64,000 bases of DNA from Haemonchus contortus (lineage: Eukaryota; Nematoda; Chromadorea; Rhabditida; Trichostrongylidae): contig LS997565.1 of assembly GCA_000469685.2 (NCBI GenBank), forward strand, positions 25,072,772 through 25,136,771, written 5' to 3'. Positions 24,812 through 34,692 of the stretch are shown one piece after another (within the stretch, counting starts at the first letter, position 1; every line of letters starts with the position of its first letter). The position numbers and the translations under genes were made by a program. Under the pieces are notes generated by a model. It was not told the origin of the DNA. It ran no database searches and saw only the letters and a program-made list of their open reading frames with translations.

Positions 24812-27800
24812 ATGACTCGAGATTACGAAGTTTACAGCAACCCATTATTCCAGCTGATGCGTATGGCTGAAGACAAAAGCCCTCAGGGTGTATGTGTAAG
24901 CTTGCTACGCGAACAAATCAAGGAAAAGATCAACGCCTCTCTGCAGAAGGATGCTTCTCATGTGCTTTCAGGTTAGTGTTGTACGGCTTTATTGTAACAA
25001 CTTGCCTCAGAGGGCGAGATAAAGTGCTCTTCTGAGATCTATTAAGGATTAATCTTAGTGGGATTGTATATTACCCTTCCCGCCTTTTCCCCACTCCACA
25101 GTGTAGGTGATCGTTACCCATGTAATGCTGGTTTCTGGTATTCTACGTTTCGCGATTCTCCAGACCTTAGCTTATACCCAATGGTGGTCACGTTACTTGT
25201 GATGTGCTATTTGTGAATTCTACCTATCAAGGCACCGCAAATTACAGTACCTCTGGCAAAAGTTGTAGGTTGGCTCGTTTCCCTCATGTTCGCGTGGCCC
25301 GTAGTCCATGTGTATTTTTAGCATTTTTCAGAAACCAGAGTTCAAAAGTGTTCAGCAAGAACACGGTATATTATTTATCAATATAAATCACAATTATTAG
25401 CGCTGACGAAAGGAAAACAATAGCCAACCAATTTTTTCGTTAACACTCATTTTTCATGTGTTTTTAGCTCTGCACTTTCCAACGCTGGCACACTCGGAAA
25501 ATAAGTAGAATCGGTGGCGTATTTTAGTGTTTCGTAGTTATCCGGGTTGCTGTCAGGAAAAGTGACACCCAATTTTTATGCATTTTTGGCAGCTCTGCAC
25601 TTTCCAACGCCACCACATTTGGAAACGGGAGTCGAATCGATGGCGTATACAAATATTTCATAGTTGTTTCTTTGACATTGAATTTTTATGCATTTTGGCT
25701 TCTCTTCACCTTCCAACGCTACCACATTTGGAAACAGGAGTCGAATCGATGGCGTATACTAATATTTCATAGTTGTCCAGGTTGCTGTCAGGAAACGTGT
25801 GGCTGATTAGCAGTCCTTACATTGACACCCGATTTTTATGGATTTTGGCAGCTTCTCTGCCAAATTTGAACGCCTCAGGTCCAAGTGACTATTTTTGAGG
25901 AAACCCGGCCCCCGGTGAGCGGAGTCTACACCTGTCACCTACCATTGGTTTCCCATCTCGCCACCTACACCTCTACCAAATTTGAGTACTCTACGCTCAG
26001 GAGCGAAGGAGTCACAGATTTACCGTAAACTACACTATTCTTGCAAGCCCCGCCCCTAGTGAGCGGAGCCTAGCTTAGATCACGTGTACCCAAGGAGCTT
26101 GGCTCATTCCCCACTTGTTCATCCCAGCCCCCACTTGTTCCAACCTGTCTGAGCTGTTCCACGTGTTTCGACGCCCTAGATACAGTGATAGTGATAAGAT
26201 AGTTACAGTGAAACAGACATACAAACATACGGACATTTGTGGTTTATATATAGTAAGGATTCTGCTTGTGGTATACTTGTCACGAAGCATTTTTTCACGG
26301 CCATTTCAGGGAATGCGGTACCAATCTACCCACTTCCTCAAAACAACGAACCTCCTCCGGTACCGCCTCACAGGTCAAAATCTGAGGATGTTCAGCTGCC
26401 CACGACCAGGCCGTCAAAGCCACCAGTTGCTCCCAAGCCACAGCATATTTCCCGCAACCTTCGAGTAAGCCACGATTTTCATGTAATTTGTCAGCTTGTT
26501 TACCACATTCGAAGTCTTTTTGACTGATCCGTAGACGGAAAAATTTGTTGTATTACTGAACTATTCTAAGTGTTTTTGAGCTCTTGCACCTATAGTCTAT
26601 TTGCCTTCACAGGAAATTATTCATAACTCCGCAAGGTTGCGATTGGAATAAGTGTTGTTCAATCTGAATCCACTAGATCTCTGGTCACTTTAAACGTATC
26701 ATTACAAGTAACAACTGATTAGAACCTGATCTAACCTTTATTTAAAGAGGCCCACGATTCTCGTGTCCGATGGTGACAATGTTCAAAATGAATTCCCACC
26801 TTTCGTCAACTTGAAACCGTCACAATTTCGCCCATCCCATGCGACTGGCGAAGGTCAGGAAAGTGAGGCTCATTCACGCCGCGTGCGTGACGCTCAAAGG
26901 TGGGATTTTCCCCTTTTCATGTTTACTGTTAAGGACTACTAGCGTTTTTCTTCAGGCCAAGATCTACCGTTTCAACTACTAGCACTGAAAATGGAGAGTC
27001 TGCAGACATCTCAGATAGCGATTCTGAAGACGGTCGACAGAATGGGAGTAATCTCTTACATAGAACGGATCCCTATCTCGGTGCTCCTGAACAAATTTCG
27101 CCTCGAAGGTGCTTACCACTAACACTATAACTTGGAAAGACATCCTAAAAAATCCAATAGTGCCGTTTGTGTTAGAGAAATGGTGCTCTTAAGCTCGAGA
27201 TAATTTGGTTTTGTATCGTCAGCTTTCCTTGGTTCAATTAGTATGGTAAATTACGAATCATCTAAAAATCTTGCGTAATACAGAACTATACTTTTAGGCC
27301 CTCAGTTCTCTGTTTCAACGGAGATCCCTCAATCCATGAGAAGATAGTAGACGAATTAAAGAGGCAGGGTATAATACGGTGAGCGTTGAAATTAGTGTTA
27401 GCATATCTAGATGTCTTAGACTCCTTTTTCTCCTTCTGCTTAATCGAATTGTGTTTGGAGGTCGAGTGATCGCCTGATGAAAAAACGGTCAGATGTGTCT
27501 TCAACGGATGTTCGCCGAGGACGCGATTCCTTGCAACCGACTGAAAGTTCTCCGTCCTGTAACACATCGGTATCGACAACGGTATGTACGCTATTCTATA
27601 TTTTTTTGCTTTCGGGTTCTAAGAATAAAAAAAAGAAGCGATTGTCAATAAATCGTCACCATTCAGCTCACTGAAGATACTCTTTCAACAAACAAAAAGG
27701 AAAACGCACACAGCAGTCGAAGCAGTATCGTAACAACCACTTCTGCAGAGTACGAATCTGTTCCTGACTATAACAGCGGTGATGTTGCTGAGGTAGACAG

Positions 27801-30800
27801 TGAGCCTTTCGGTAAAGCCAAGGCTTTATGCTTTCCCTCAGTCTACTTATCCTGCGTTATAGGATAAACGATTGAAGAAATTACACTATGCTGCGAATGA
27901 GTTCTACTCAGTACAAAAAGTGTTCCTGAAATACTTGCGGGATATGGGAGAGGTAAGTGGTCGATTTTACTGTTGTTTCATTCTGGAGTTCTTTGACTTC
28001 GTTGTCAGGTGTATCCCGAATACGTAACAGAGTTTGGCAAGAGGCTTGGAAAGGATCTTCTAGCCCGTCAAGGGACTCAACTGCACGTGGTGCGGCAATT
28101 ACAGCTGCACTTCGAACAGCTCATTCGTTTCCATCAACTCCTTCTGGATGAGTTCTCTTCACGCCTCGATGGATGGTATGTTAAGTTTTCTTGAGTGGCT
28201 ATCTCGGCCTCAGCGTAGCTTTTGGCTCACTTCGTAATGAGGTCCAATTTTGAAATTGGAAACATAATCACACTGAATTAGAGTCGTCTTTAGGAGCTCT
28301 TTGAATCCGAATATGGCCGACATAATTATCAAGTATGCGGACTTCCTGAAAATTTGCAAGCCTTTTCTTCTCGAGAAGTCTCGTTTTGTCCAGGAACTGA
28401 CACAGCTTCGTCTGGAGAACAAAGATTTCGATAATGCCACTGTTGCGGTACTTATCTTGACAAGCTTTTTTATACTTCTAAAACTCTATTCTCATAGTTC
28501 CTGTTCCAGTTCGAACAAAAAATTTTCAACCGAGGTGTCGGCGCCGTCGTACAGCAATTAGATCAAATCCATCAAAATTTCATGAGGTTCTTTTTGTTGA
28601 ATTGCGTTTTTTTTGTCAAAATTACCCTATCTGACCTCTATTTCAGATATAAAATCCTGATGATGAGTTATAATAACTATTTGGTTGAGGGTAGTGACGA
28701 ACAGAAGAAAACTCTAGGTTCGTCTTGATAGGTTTTTTTCTACTTCAAAAGAATCATGTATTGAATTTTGACCATTTCTACAGAGGCTATTGCCAAATTG
28801 GAAAAGATCGCGCAATCTGTAAATGAGTCCATGGGTCTGCCAAGCAACGAAGAACTGTTCAAACTATACGATCGTTTTCAGGTATTTTTCTCTAGAAAGT
28901 TTGAAATTGAGAAAAGGACGATTAACCTACCAGTACTATTACTTAATTACGATTGTAAAAGAGCTTGTACTGCTTTGGTCCACTGGAGCGACACAACGTT
29001 GAATCACTACTTTTTCTTAGTTTTTTTTGTCCCTCGCCAGTATTATAGCACTGGAAACATACCGCAGATTTTGACTTGAATATAATCACAATGAAAAGTT
29101 CATTTGTTGATCGCTTCAGTGTCACTTCGACGTATTTTATCCCGGTAGACGATTGATTCGTCAAGGAGAAGTTTTAAAGCAGACGCGAAAGGAGCCCCAA
29201 CCGCGGTATCTTGTACTAGTAAGTCACTAAGTTTATGAAATCGGTTCCAATTCAGGCACTCAATCCATTCTTTCAGTTTTCCGATACTCTGTGGATCTGC
29301 CGAGTGATGTCAGGCTTTGGTTCCTCTGGTCTCTTTGACATGGGTCGATCCTATCGCATACCAATCGAGACCGTTCGCACTGAGAGCAGTTCTCATGAGG
29401 ACTACGAGCAACAGCTCTATGTGAAAAGCAAATACAAGAGTTTGATTCTTATAATGAGGTGCTGCTTTATTGTCTTTGGTTCACTACCTCCTTCAACTAC
29501 ATTAATGTTTCACCCTGTTCTATGGACGAATTTTGTATACTCTTCACTTTTTATTGTTTTAGCAGCGCTCGTGAGAGGAGCTTGTGGCAAAAGGATATTG
29601 ACAACGCAAGAGAAGAAAAACGGAAATATAAGAGAAGAATGAGCGAAGCCATAGAACGACAAAGACGACAAAGCTTGGTCTGCAGTGTGCGTATGTGTTT
29701 TCAATTCAATCTTCACGACGCGCTTTATTTTAGAATCCCTTGATGTTGGAAGCACCGTTGTGCGAAGCTGTTGGAATGGAGGACACATTAACTGACACTA
29801 ACGCAACAATCGTGAGTGAAGGCGGGCTTTCCACAAATGGAGATATCACCCACAATCTTCCACCCTTAACGACGTGAGTAACGTATGGTTTCGGTTTTGA
29901 CTACGCCCTTTATTTCTTTCATTTCAACTATTGTTCAGTGTTTCCTTGTGTCATTAGTGGGTGTCCTTCCAGTTTACCGATTATAGGCCAACTTTTCTTT
30001 CTCGATACGTTTTTGAAATGAGTGTGTCATCTAGGGCTCTTTTACTAGATGACACACTCATTGTTTATTTGTATATTCCTTTTAGGTGGTCTAGAATTGG
30101 TCAAAGTTCTTGTAAATCAATCAAAGCATCGAGAGTACTCGTTTATCTATTCTGTTCTGGCTCTTGTGCATCCTTTCTGGAGGTCCTTTCTTTGTTGATC
30201 AATACTCATCCCTCCCAGTAGTCGAGCTGCCTCGATTTGGCTATTCACAGTACCAGTGGTAACAAGAGCGTGAAACATCTAAATCACCACCGAAACGCCA
30301 AATATTTCATGGGAAGAAAGGACCTGTTTGAATTCACACGTTTTTTCGAAAATAGGTCGGCCAACATATCCATCTTGGAATGGAATGGAAAACGAATTAA
30401 CGGGATAACGTTCTACACGTGAAAGCTCTTACCGAAAATCTGTATAAGCTTATCGCGGTGTGAGAGGCGCTGTTATTTCTACGCTGAATCACTAATTCTG
30501 AATTCACAGTAAGATCTTAAGAGTCGTTACAATTGGATCTCATTTTACTTTACTACTTTACTACAAAGTGTCTCATACATCACATTACTTTAATCTTTTC
30601 GGAAATGCATCTTTCGTAGGGGTGGTAATGAGTAGCACTGTAAAATTTACCAGGCAACGATTCGGCTTCCTTATTAACACATTGACAATAATCGCGTTCT
30701 GAAGAAAAAGCGAGGACCAGCGCGCTTTTCTTTCCACCAGCGACAGCTCACGAGCACAATTATGTACAGAAATCGTTTCGAGAAACATCTGAGGGGTTTG

Positions 30801-33800
30801 CATCTTGTTGATAATCTTTTCAAAACATCTCATTTTTGAAGTTCTTGAATAGACATTGTAGGATGTACTACAAGTACATCAAGAATGTTTGCATCGATGA
30901 AGCACTAGATCCTTTTAAGAGGAGTTCATTTGATGCAGTATGTTCCTTCAAAGAGGCACAGGTGTGGTATTTACTTAAAATTACAAAAATTAAGGATTTT
31001 CTGGTGTATTCGGTGAACAGCTTCATTTGATTTGGTTCTGATTCAATAATTTGAAAAATAAGTCGGGAAAAATAGTTTTATCTAAATATTACGAAGAGTG
31101 GCAGCCGTGGTCTAGGTGTGGACTACATGGTCCCACGCGGCCCAAAAAGTGTAGTCCACGTGTAGGCTACGCCTTATAGCAATTGAATATGTGAGCGATT
31201 CCCTATCGGTTTCGCTGAAGAAGAAAGAAAGGTCTCTTGAGAATTCATTCCACCATGCAATTCGTACAAGAGCTTACTTTGGGAGGTATTGGCTGTCATA
31301 TGTAGGTAGTAGGGCGGAGGTGGTGTATTGGCAAGTGGCGCACTATACCACAGGCACGGTCAGGGTTCGAATCCCTGATTGGTGCCCTCCTAGGCCAACC
31401 AAGCCTTCCATTCCTCCAGGGTCGGTGAATTGGTACCAGACTCGTCTGGGAGGATAGGAGCACTTACCTGTACATCGGCAGGCCATCGCAACTCATTGTA
31501 TACAGGGGTGCCCAAAAAAAAAGAGACACCATGCATGGGGCCTAATCCAGGGCGGAATACGTCGCACCGATTGAAGCAGCAGAAGAATGTGTTTGAGTAA
31601 ATTGTACTAAGAATGTTGCTTGATGAAAGGAGGCAATAACCCATGTGGTTCCTATATCGGCATCAAAATATGAAGCCGTCTGCTATTACGGTCGCGCTCA
31701 AGACGACTTATGGGATATCGGTCGGCAACAAGCAGATACGCAACTTTCTCAATCGAGTCGCTCACGGACAGATTTCTGGGCATCGTCGCTTAAGATCTGG
31801 AAGACCGCTGACTTCCTGTAGCCCCGACAACTTCGCAATGGTCTACGACGTCGTGGGGGCGAGCCGATCTCGCCGACCTCAGACGACATCAAGTTTGCGT
31901 GGCAAAAACCTTCGATTTTGTCCGTGCGGAAGGCCACTGAAGAATTACGTGATCGAGTACAATATGATCTTGATTTTGCGGGTCGTAATATTCAGTCAGG
32001 GTTTAATAAAGTTTGATTACATTGGTGGTACAAGCCGAGCAGTGAAAGTGTCTCTTTTTTTTTGGGCACCCCTGTAGGCCATATACGCACTCATTACGCC
32101 ACTACGATTCTGAATGGGAGTGCGGGGGCGCATCCCTCAGGCGGGTTGAGTAACGCCAAAAGAGTTCATTCTTTATCCTTTATGCAGGGAGTGCGCAGAA
32201 AACTGGGATTAATCAAGTATACAATCAATGATTGTTCACGGCACCGTTATCCTGGGAATTGAGCGCAATGTCCAATCCAGTTCTCTAATTTTCTTTGCAT
32301 ATCTCTCAATGAATGTCCGTTATCAGGTCACGCTGCAACTCAGATTCTCAAGAATCTTCCTCTCACCCCAGTACTCCAGTTGATGACCAACCTGGGCCTT
32401 CCTGTAGTGTGCCTGTGACGTCAAAGCGGAGTGAGCTTTAAACTTTTCAACTTTCACCATTTTGGATATGTGGGCTTCTGAGGAATAGATTTTGAAGAAG
32501 TGGTTCGGTCCGATACTATGAAGCCGTTGTGGATTCCGGATGACTCTTCAAGTAAGTGCCTGATGGAAGGCTGTGATACGGTGTTCTCCTTTTTGAACCG
32601 CCGTCACCATTGCCGCGATTGTGGTTGGGTATGTATCGTTACAAGCGCTTTGTTTTCCTTTTAAATATTCAAACCAGCTTATTGATTTGTCAGCTGATTT
32701 GCTCGGCATGTGTCGGAAAAGCTCCACTTTCCAAGTTTCAATTCAAAAAAGAAATCGTGTGTCCGGAATGCTATGACAGATTGGAATGTTTGTGTGAGTG
32801 TTTCTTACACATATGTGCACCTCTTATGGTGTCATTCTTTGGAATATTTCAGACAATGCCGGCACTCTATTTCCAACTAGCATATTGCTTCGAGGTTCTG
32901 ATGGTCTGATCAGAATTAGAGTCCCAAAAGGAGGAGGAGTTCATGATAAGGTTGTCTATATGCACCGCAAAGATTAGGATTGCAAATATGCTATATTGCT
33001 TAATGACGCTATCGTTTCTCTGCAGAGATATGTTGTTGTCGAACCACAAAGTCTCTTCCTTCCTCCGATCAACAGAGGACTGAAGCGTATGAATATCGAG
33101 AAGCGAATGGTACAAGACAGCGGCCTCGTATTTGGGAAAGTACTGGTGAAGTAGGTTATCACCTCTTCTCACCACAGTAGTTAACTTTTTAATCGATTCT
33201 TTTTTATCACCTGAATATTTACCCCAGATTATCCATTTTTTCCTACAAAATCATGTGATCTGCTTTACAACTCTTCCGTCGTCTCATCTCTCAATAATTC
33301 CACCGCTCTGTATGTTTCATTGAATATTTTTCTCTCAGGAATGCCAAAGGAGGTGAGATCGTTCGGCACGCTCAGCTGCTTGATGGCATGGTGCTCAAGT
33401 TTTACAAAGCTCCCTTCGTAAGCTTTTATTGGACGTTATTACTGAATTTTTCTCTTTACGTTTCCCAGCTGTATGTATGTTCGCCTTACGAATTAAAATG
33501 AAGGAATCGTGAAGCGCAAAAGCTCTCCCACTTCAATCATCGACTAGGCTAAACAGAAGCTCATATGTTTATCACCTTATCCCCGAGATCAAGCAGTCAT
33601 AGAGGTTTATCACCTATATTACTGCTTGATCTCGGGCTTGAACATGCAACAAGAACGAGGAAGGTATCTGGGTGCCTCTACACCAACAGCGTGCTGCTCT
33701 CGCCGCACCCATTGAACAAACGCGTGCTACGAAGGTGACGATTTGAATTCCCCGCGGAGAGGGACTCTAGTCGTCGCGAAATCACTGCCGCTTGCTGTGG

Positions 33801-34692
33801 AAATTCAGGTTGAAAGACCGCTAGACCTCGGCTGTTCCAGCAACCTTAAGATGAAATAAAATGCAATGGATGCAGCATTTCACAAATAACATATTTTCTT
33901 TCAAGGCTAACCCTTATTTTAATGCTCTATTCCTCAGCCCGTAACATATACGACGCATCGAAAAGGGTCAACGTATTGAGTGGTCCGGAAAGTTTCCCTC
34001 GCTTCCGAACACTCTGGGTTTATCAATTGTTGTACATAGATCAAGGACCTAACCTTATGAAGTACTGTGTTTACTGAAGATTTCTAAAGATAGAAAATAG
34101 GGCGGAGGCGGTGTAGTAGGAAGTGGCACACTTCACCCGCGCACGGTCACGAGTTCGAATCCCTTATGATATCCGCCTAGGGCAACTAAGCCTTCCAAAC
34201 GTCCGGGGTCGGTCAATTTGTACCAGATTCGTCTGGGAAAATAAAAGCATTCACATCGGCTGGCTTCCACAAGTCACTGTATAGGCCGTATACGCATTCA
34301 ATAAGCCTATATATTTGGAACACCCTGTAGTTCTTTTCAGATGATGAAGATATTTCAGGATGACGAGCCTTGTGAGCAGTACGTCATTTACGGGTTCGAG
34401 CTGAAGGAAATAGAAATGGAAAGTGGAGGCACGCAATTCGAGCTGACTCATCGCAATCAAATCATGACGGATCGCAAGGAGCACGTCATTTCGTTCCGCG
34501 TTGAACACGAGAAGAGCATCCTCAAGTAGGTTTTAGATGAAAGTCCTCAAATTCGGCTTATTTTTACTCCTTTATTTTTTTAGTAACGAGGTTTATTGGA
34601 AGCCTGAAGGTTCTCTTCATGTATGATATGATAGGCCTTTGGAACACCTGATTTGCTGTGTTAATTGATTTGCTTCAGCTCCCTCTCCTTAA
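24812..34692 (+). CDS. exc-5: FGD/EXC-5-like RhoGEF with DH-PH-FYVE-PH order, 26-exon model
   Basis: FGD proteins activate Cdc42-type GTPases at membranes; worm EXC-5 maintains excretory-canal tubes. Exons: 24812-24971, 26310-26464, 26748-26899, 26956-27108, 27298-27378, 27461-27581, 27667-27792, 27863-27952, 28009-28175, 28294-28447, 28510-28586, 28647-28717, 28784-28881, 29120-29218, 29277-29458, 29563-29686, 29734-29873, 32327-32430, 32489-32628, 32694-32793, 32853-32950, 33026-33150, 33339-33417, 34341-34525, 34584-34609, 34679-34692. These total 3021 nt (1006 residues plus TAA), and every junction keeps phase. FGD1 is about 960 residues. PPPVPPHR and KPPVAPKP (residues ~66-100) are SH3-ligand-like. 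DH lies at ~317-533, PH1 ~537-665, FYVE ~763-830, PH2 ~835-1000. The start is the least certain part: in-frame ATGs occur at 24743, 24812 and 24863. The exon 7 donor was chosen at 27792 for phase; the stronger-looking GTAAAG at 27812 would cause a stop. The last two tiny exons are also tentative. The symbol is by homology. Confidence 0.88.
24972..26309 (+). other. Intron 1, 1338 bp, with tandem repeats
   Basis: Exon 1 ends TCA G|GTTAGT and exon 2 starts after CATTTCAG, joined in phase as S-G-N-A-V-P. Most of the intron is a repeat element (see 25440-26259). Confidence 0.7.
25440..26259 (-). mobile_element. Helitron-like element with tandem units, minus orientation
   Basis: On the minus strand the end reads TCCTTACTATATATAAACC after an A, matching the end at 2868. 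Inside are units near 25466, 25591 and 25702 (GCACTTTCCAACGCxxxCACAxTxGGAAA, GTCGAATCGATGGCGTATAC, ATATTTCATAGTTGTCC). Then come GTGAGCGGAGTCTACACC-type repeats near 25915 and 26057 with CCCGCCCC. It is the same style as the arrays at 2.9 and 19.5 kb. The 3' end is not fixed. It lies in intron 1 of the FGD-like gene. Confidence 0.45.
27863..28881 (+). other. DH (RhoGEF) domain exons 8-13
   Basis: Reads RLKKLHYAANEFYSVQ...VFLKYLRDM, then LHFEQLIRFHQLLLDEF, MADIIIKYADFLKICKPF, and the helix ending FMRYKILMMSYNNYL, followed by LEAIAKLEKIAQSVNESMG. The spacing of helices matches FGD-family DH domains, which bind switch regions of Cdc42/Rac. The usual signature before the RY pair (QRIPRYxLLL) reads HQNFMRYKILM, so only the RY and the hydrophobic positions persist. 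Exchange activity is therefore inferred from architecture, not from a perfect active surface. Confidence 0.85.
29120..29686 (+). other. First PH domain, exons 14-16
   Basis: RRLIRQGEVLKQ starts the first strands, followed by PRYLVLFSDTLWICRV (strands 3-4). RSLWQKDIDNA is the C-terminal helix with its invariant Trp. This is the DH-linked PH typical of Dbl-family exchange factors. A very basic, charged helix (EEKRKYKRRMSEAIERQRRQ) follows and could add membrane or coiled-coil contacts. Exon 16 may begin at 29563 or 29566, because CAGCAG-type acceptors differ by one codon. Confidence 0.82.
30017..30062. repeat. Perfect 18-bp inverted repeat, 10-base loop
   Basis: AATGAGTGTGTCATCTAG (30017-30034) is exactly repeated inverted at 30045-30062. 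It lies in the large intron between the PH1-linker and FYVE exons. Its perfection in otherwise non-coding DNA points to recent origin or selection. Confidence 0.85.
31313..32165 (+). repeat. tRNA-derived SINE split by a Tc1/mariner-like element
   Basis: Left half 31313-31502, right half 32075-32165. The head reads GGCGGAGGTGGTGTATTGGC, then AAGTGGCGCAC, then the B box GGGTTCGAATCCC at about 31363-31375, like a tRNA with A and B boxes for RNA polymerase III. The body has GGTACCAGACTCGTCTGGGAGG and CATTGTATA, and continues after the insertion with GGCCATATACGCACTC and TCTGAATGGGAGTGCGGG. Joining the halves at one TA restores the order seen in the uninterrupted copies at 34101 and 53575. No functional tRNA is proposed. 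Confidence 0.82.
31503..32074 (+). mobile_element. Tc1/mariner-superfamily element, internally deleted
   Basis: 572 bp with inverted ends CAGGGGTGCCCAAAAAAAAA / TTTTTTTTTGGGCACCCCTG, the match extending on through GAGACAC. It is flanked by TA (31501-31502 and 32075-32076). A + frame near 31643-31830 reads MKPSAITVALKTTYGISVG then KQIRNFLNRV, which looks like a helix-turn-helix DNA-binding half. After a frameshift, ILSVRKATEELRDRVQYDLD and GRNIQSGFNKV follow. The DDE core is absent. It sits inside a SINE within an intron of the FGD-like gene. Confidence 0.82.
32489..32793 (+). other. FYVE zinc-finger exons 19-20
   Basis: PLWIPDD is the WxxD motif, NRRHHCRDCG is the R(R/K)HHCRxCG phosphatidylinositol-3-phosphate loop, and ICSAC and VCPEC are the later zinc pairs. 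This targets the protein to PI3P-bearing endosomal or other membranes. The first pair reads C-LMEG-C, that is CX4C instead of the usual CX2C, while the 12-residue spacing from that second cysteine to the RHHC cysteine is normal. The intron at 32629 falls right after the CG of the basic motif. Confidence 0.9.
33582..33636. repeat. Perfect 16-bp inverted repeat
   Basis: CCCGAGATCAAGCAGT (33582-33597) and its exact inverse (33621-33636) with a 23-base loop, in intron 23 of the FGD-like gene. Confidence 0.8.
34101..34318 (+). repeat. tRNA-derived SINE copy in intron 23
   Basis: GGCGGAGGCGGTGTAGTAGG, AAGTGGCACAC, B box GAGTTCGAATCCC, then CCAAACGTCCGGGGTCGGTC, GTACCAGATTCGTCTGGGA and TGTATAGGCCGTATACGCATTC. 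It is truncated before the TCTGAATGG part. It ends about 20 bp before exon 24's acceptor. Confidence 0.78.

Larger units (their letters stand above)
29874..32326 (+). other. Intron 17, 2453 bp, repeat-loaded
   Basis: Donor AC|GTGAGTA at 29874 and acceptor TTATCAG at 32326 join in phase. The intron holds a perfect 18-bp hairpin (30017-30062), a SINE (31313-32165) and a Tc1/mariner-like insertion inside it (31503-32074). Near 30674 the string TTAACACATTGAC looks like one end of a TTAA element, but no partner end was found. A small open stretch at 30855-30940 has splice-like edges but no recognised domain. Confidence 0.7.
33026..34525 (+). other. Second PH domain exons 22-24
   Basis: RYVVVEPQSLFLPP starts the segment, then SGLVFGKVLVKNAKGGEIVRH, DGMVLKFYKAPF, MKIFQDDEPCEQYVIYGF and DRKEHVISFRVE. 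The pattern fits the C-terminal PH domain that follows FYVE in FGD proteins. Both the exon 22 and exon 24 donors read AA|GTAGG, where reading through would give an immediate TAG. Intron 23 is 923 bp and carries a hairpin and a SINE. The expected C-terminal Trp helix is weak; only VYWKPE follows in exon 25. Confidence 0.72.

Noticed and set aside
27793..27862. Stronger donor GTAAAG at 27812 for exon 7
   Set aside because: It would put the next exon out of phase and give an immediate stop; the GTAGAC donor at 27793 keeps the DH frame.
30674..30700. A further TTAA element starting TTAACACATTGAC
   Set aside because: No matching inverted end was found nearby.
30855..30940. Extra exon of the FGD-like gene in intron 17
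   Set aside because: Exons 17 and 18 already join in phase and this stretch has no recognised domain.
31364..31376. Genuine tRNA gene from the B box GGTTCGAATCCC
   Set aside because: The tRNA-like head is followed by the same family tail in many diverged copies, so it is a SINE.
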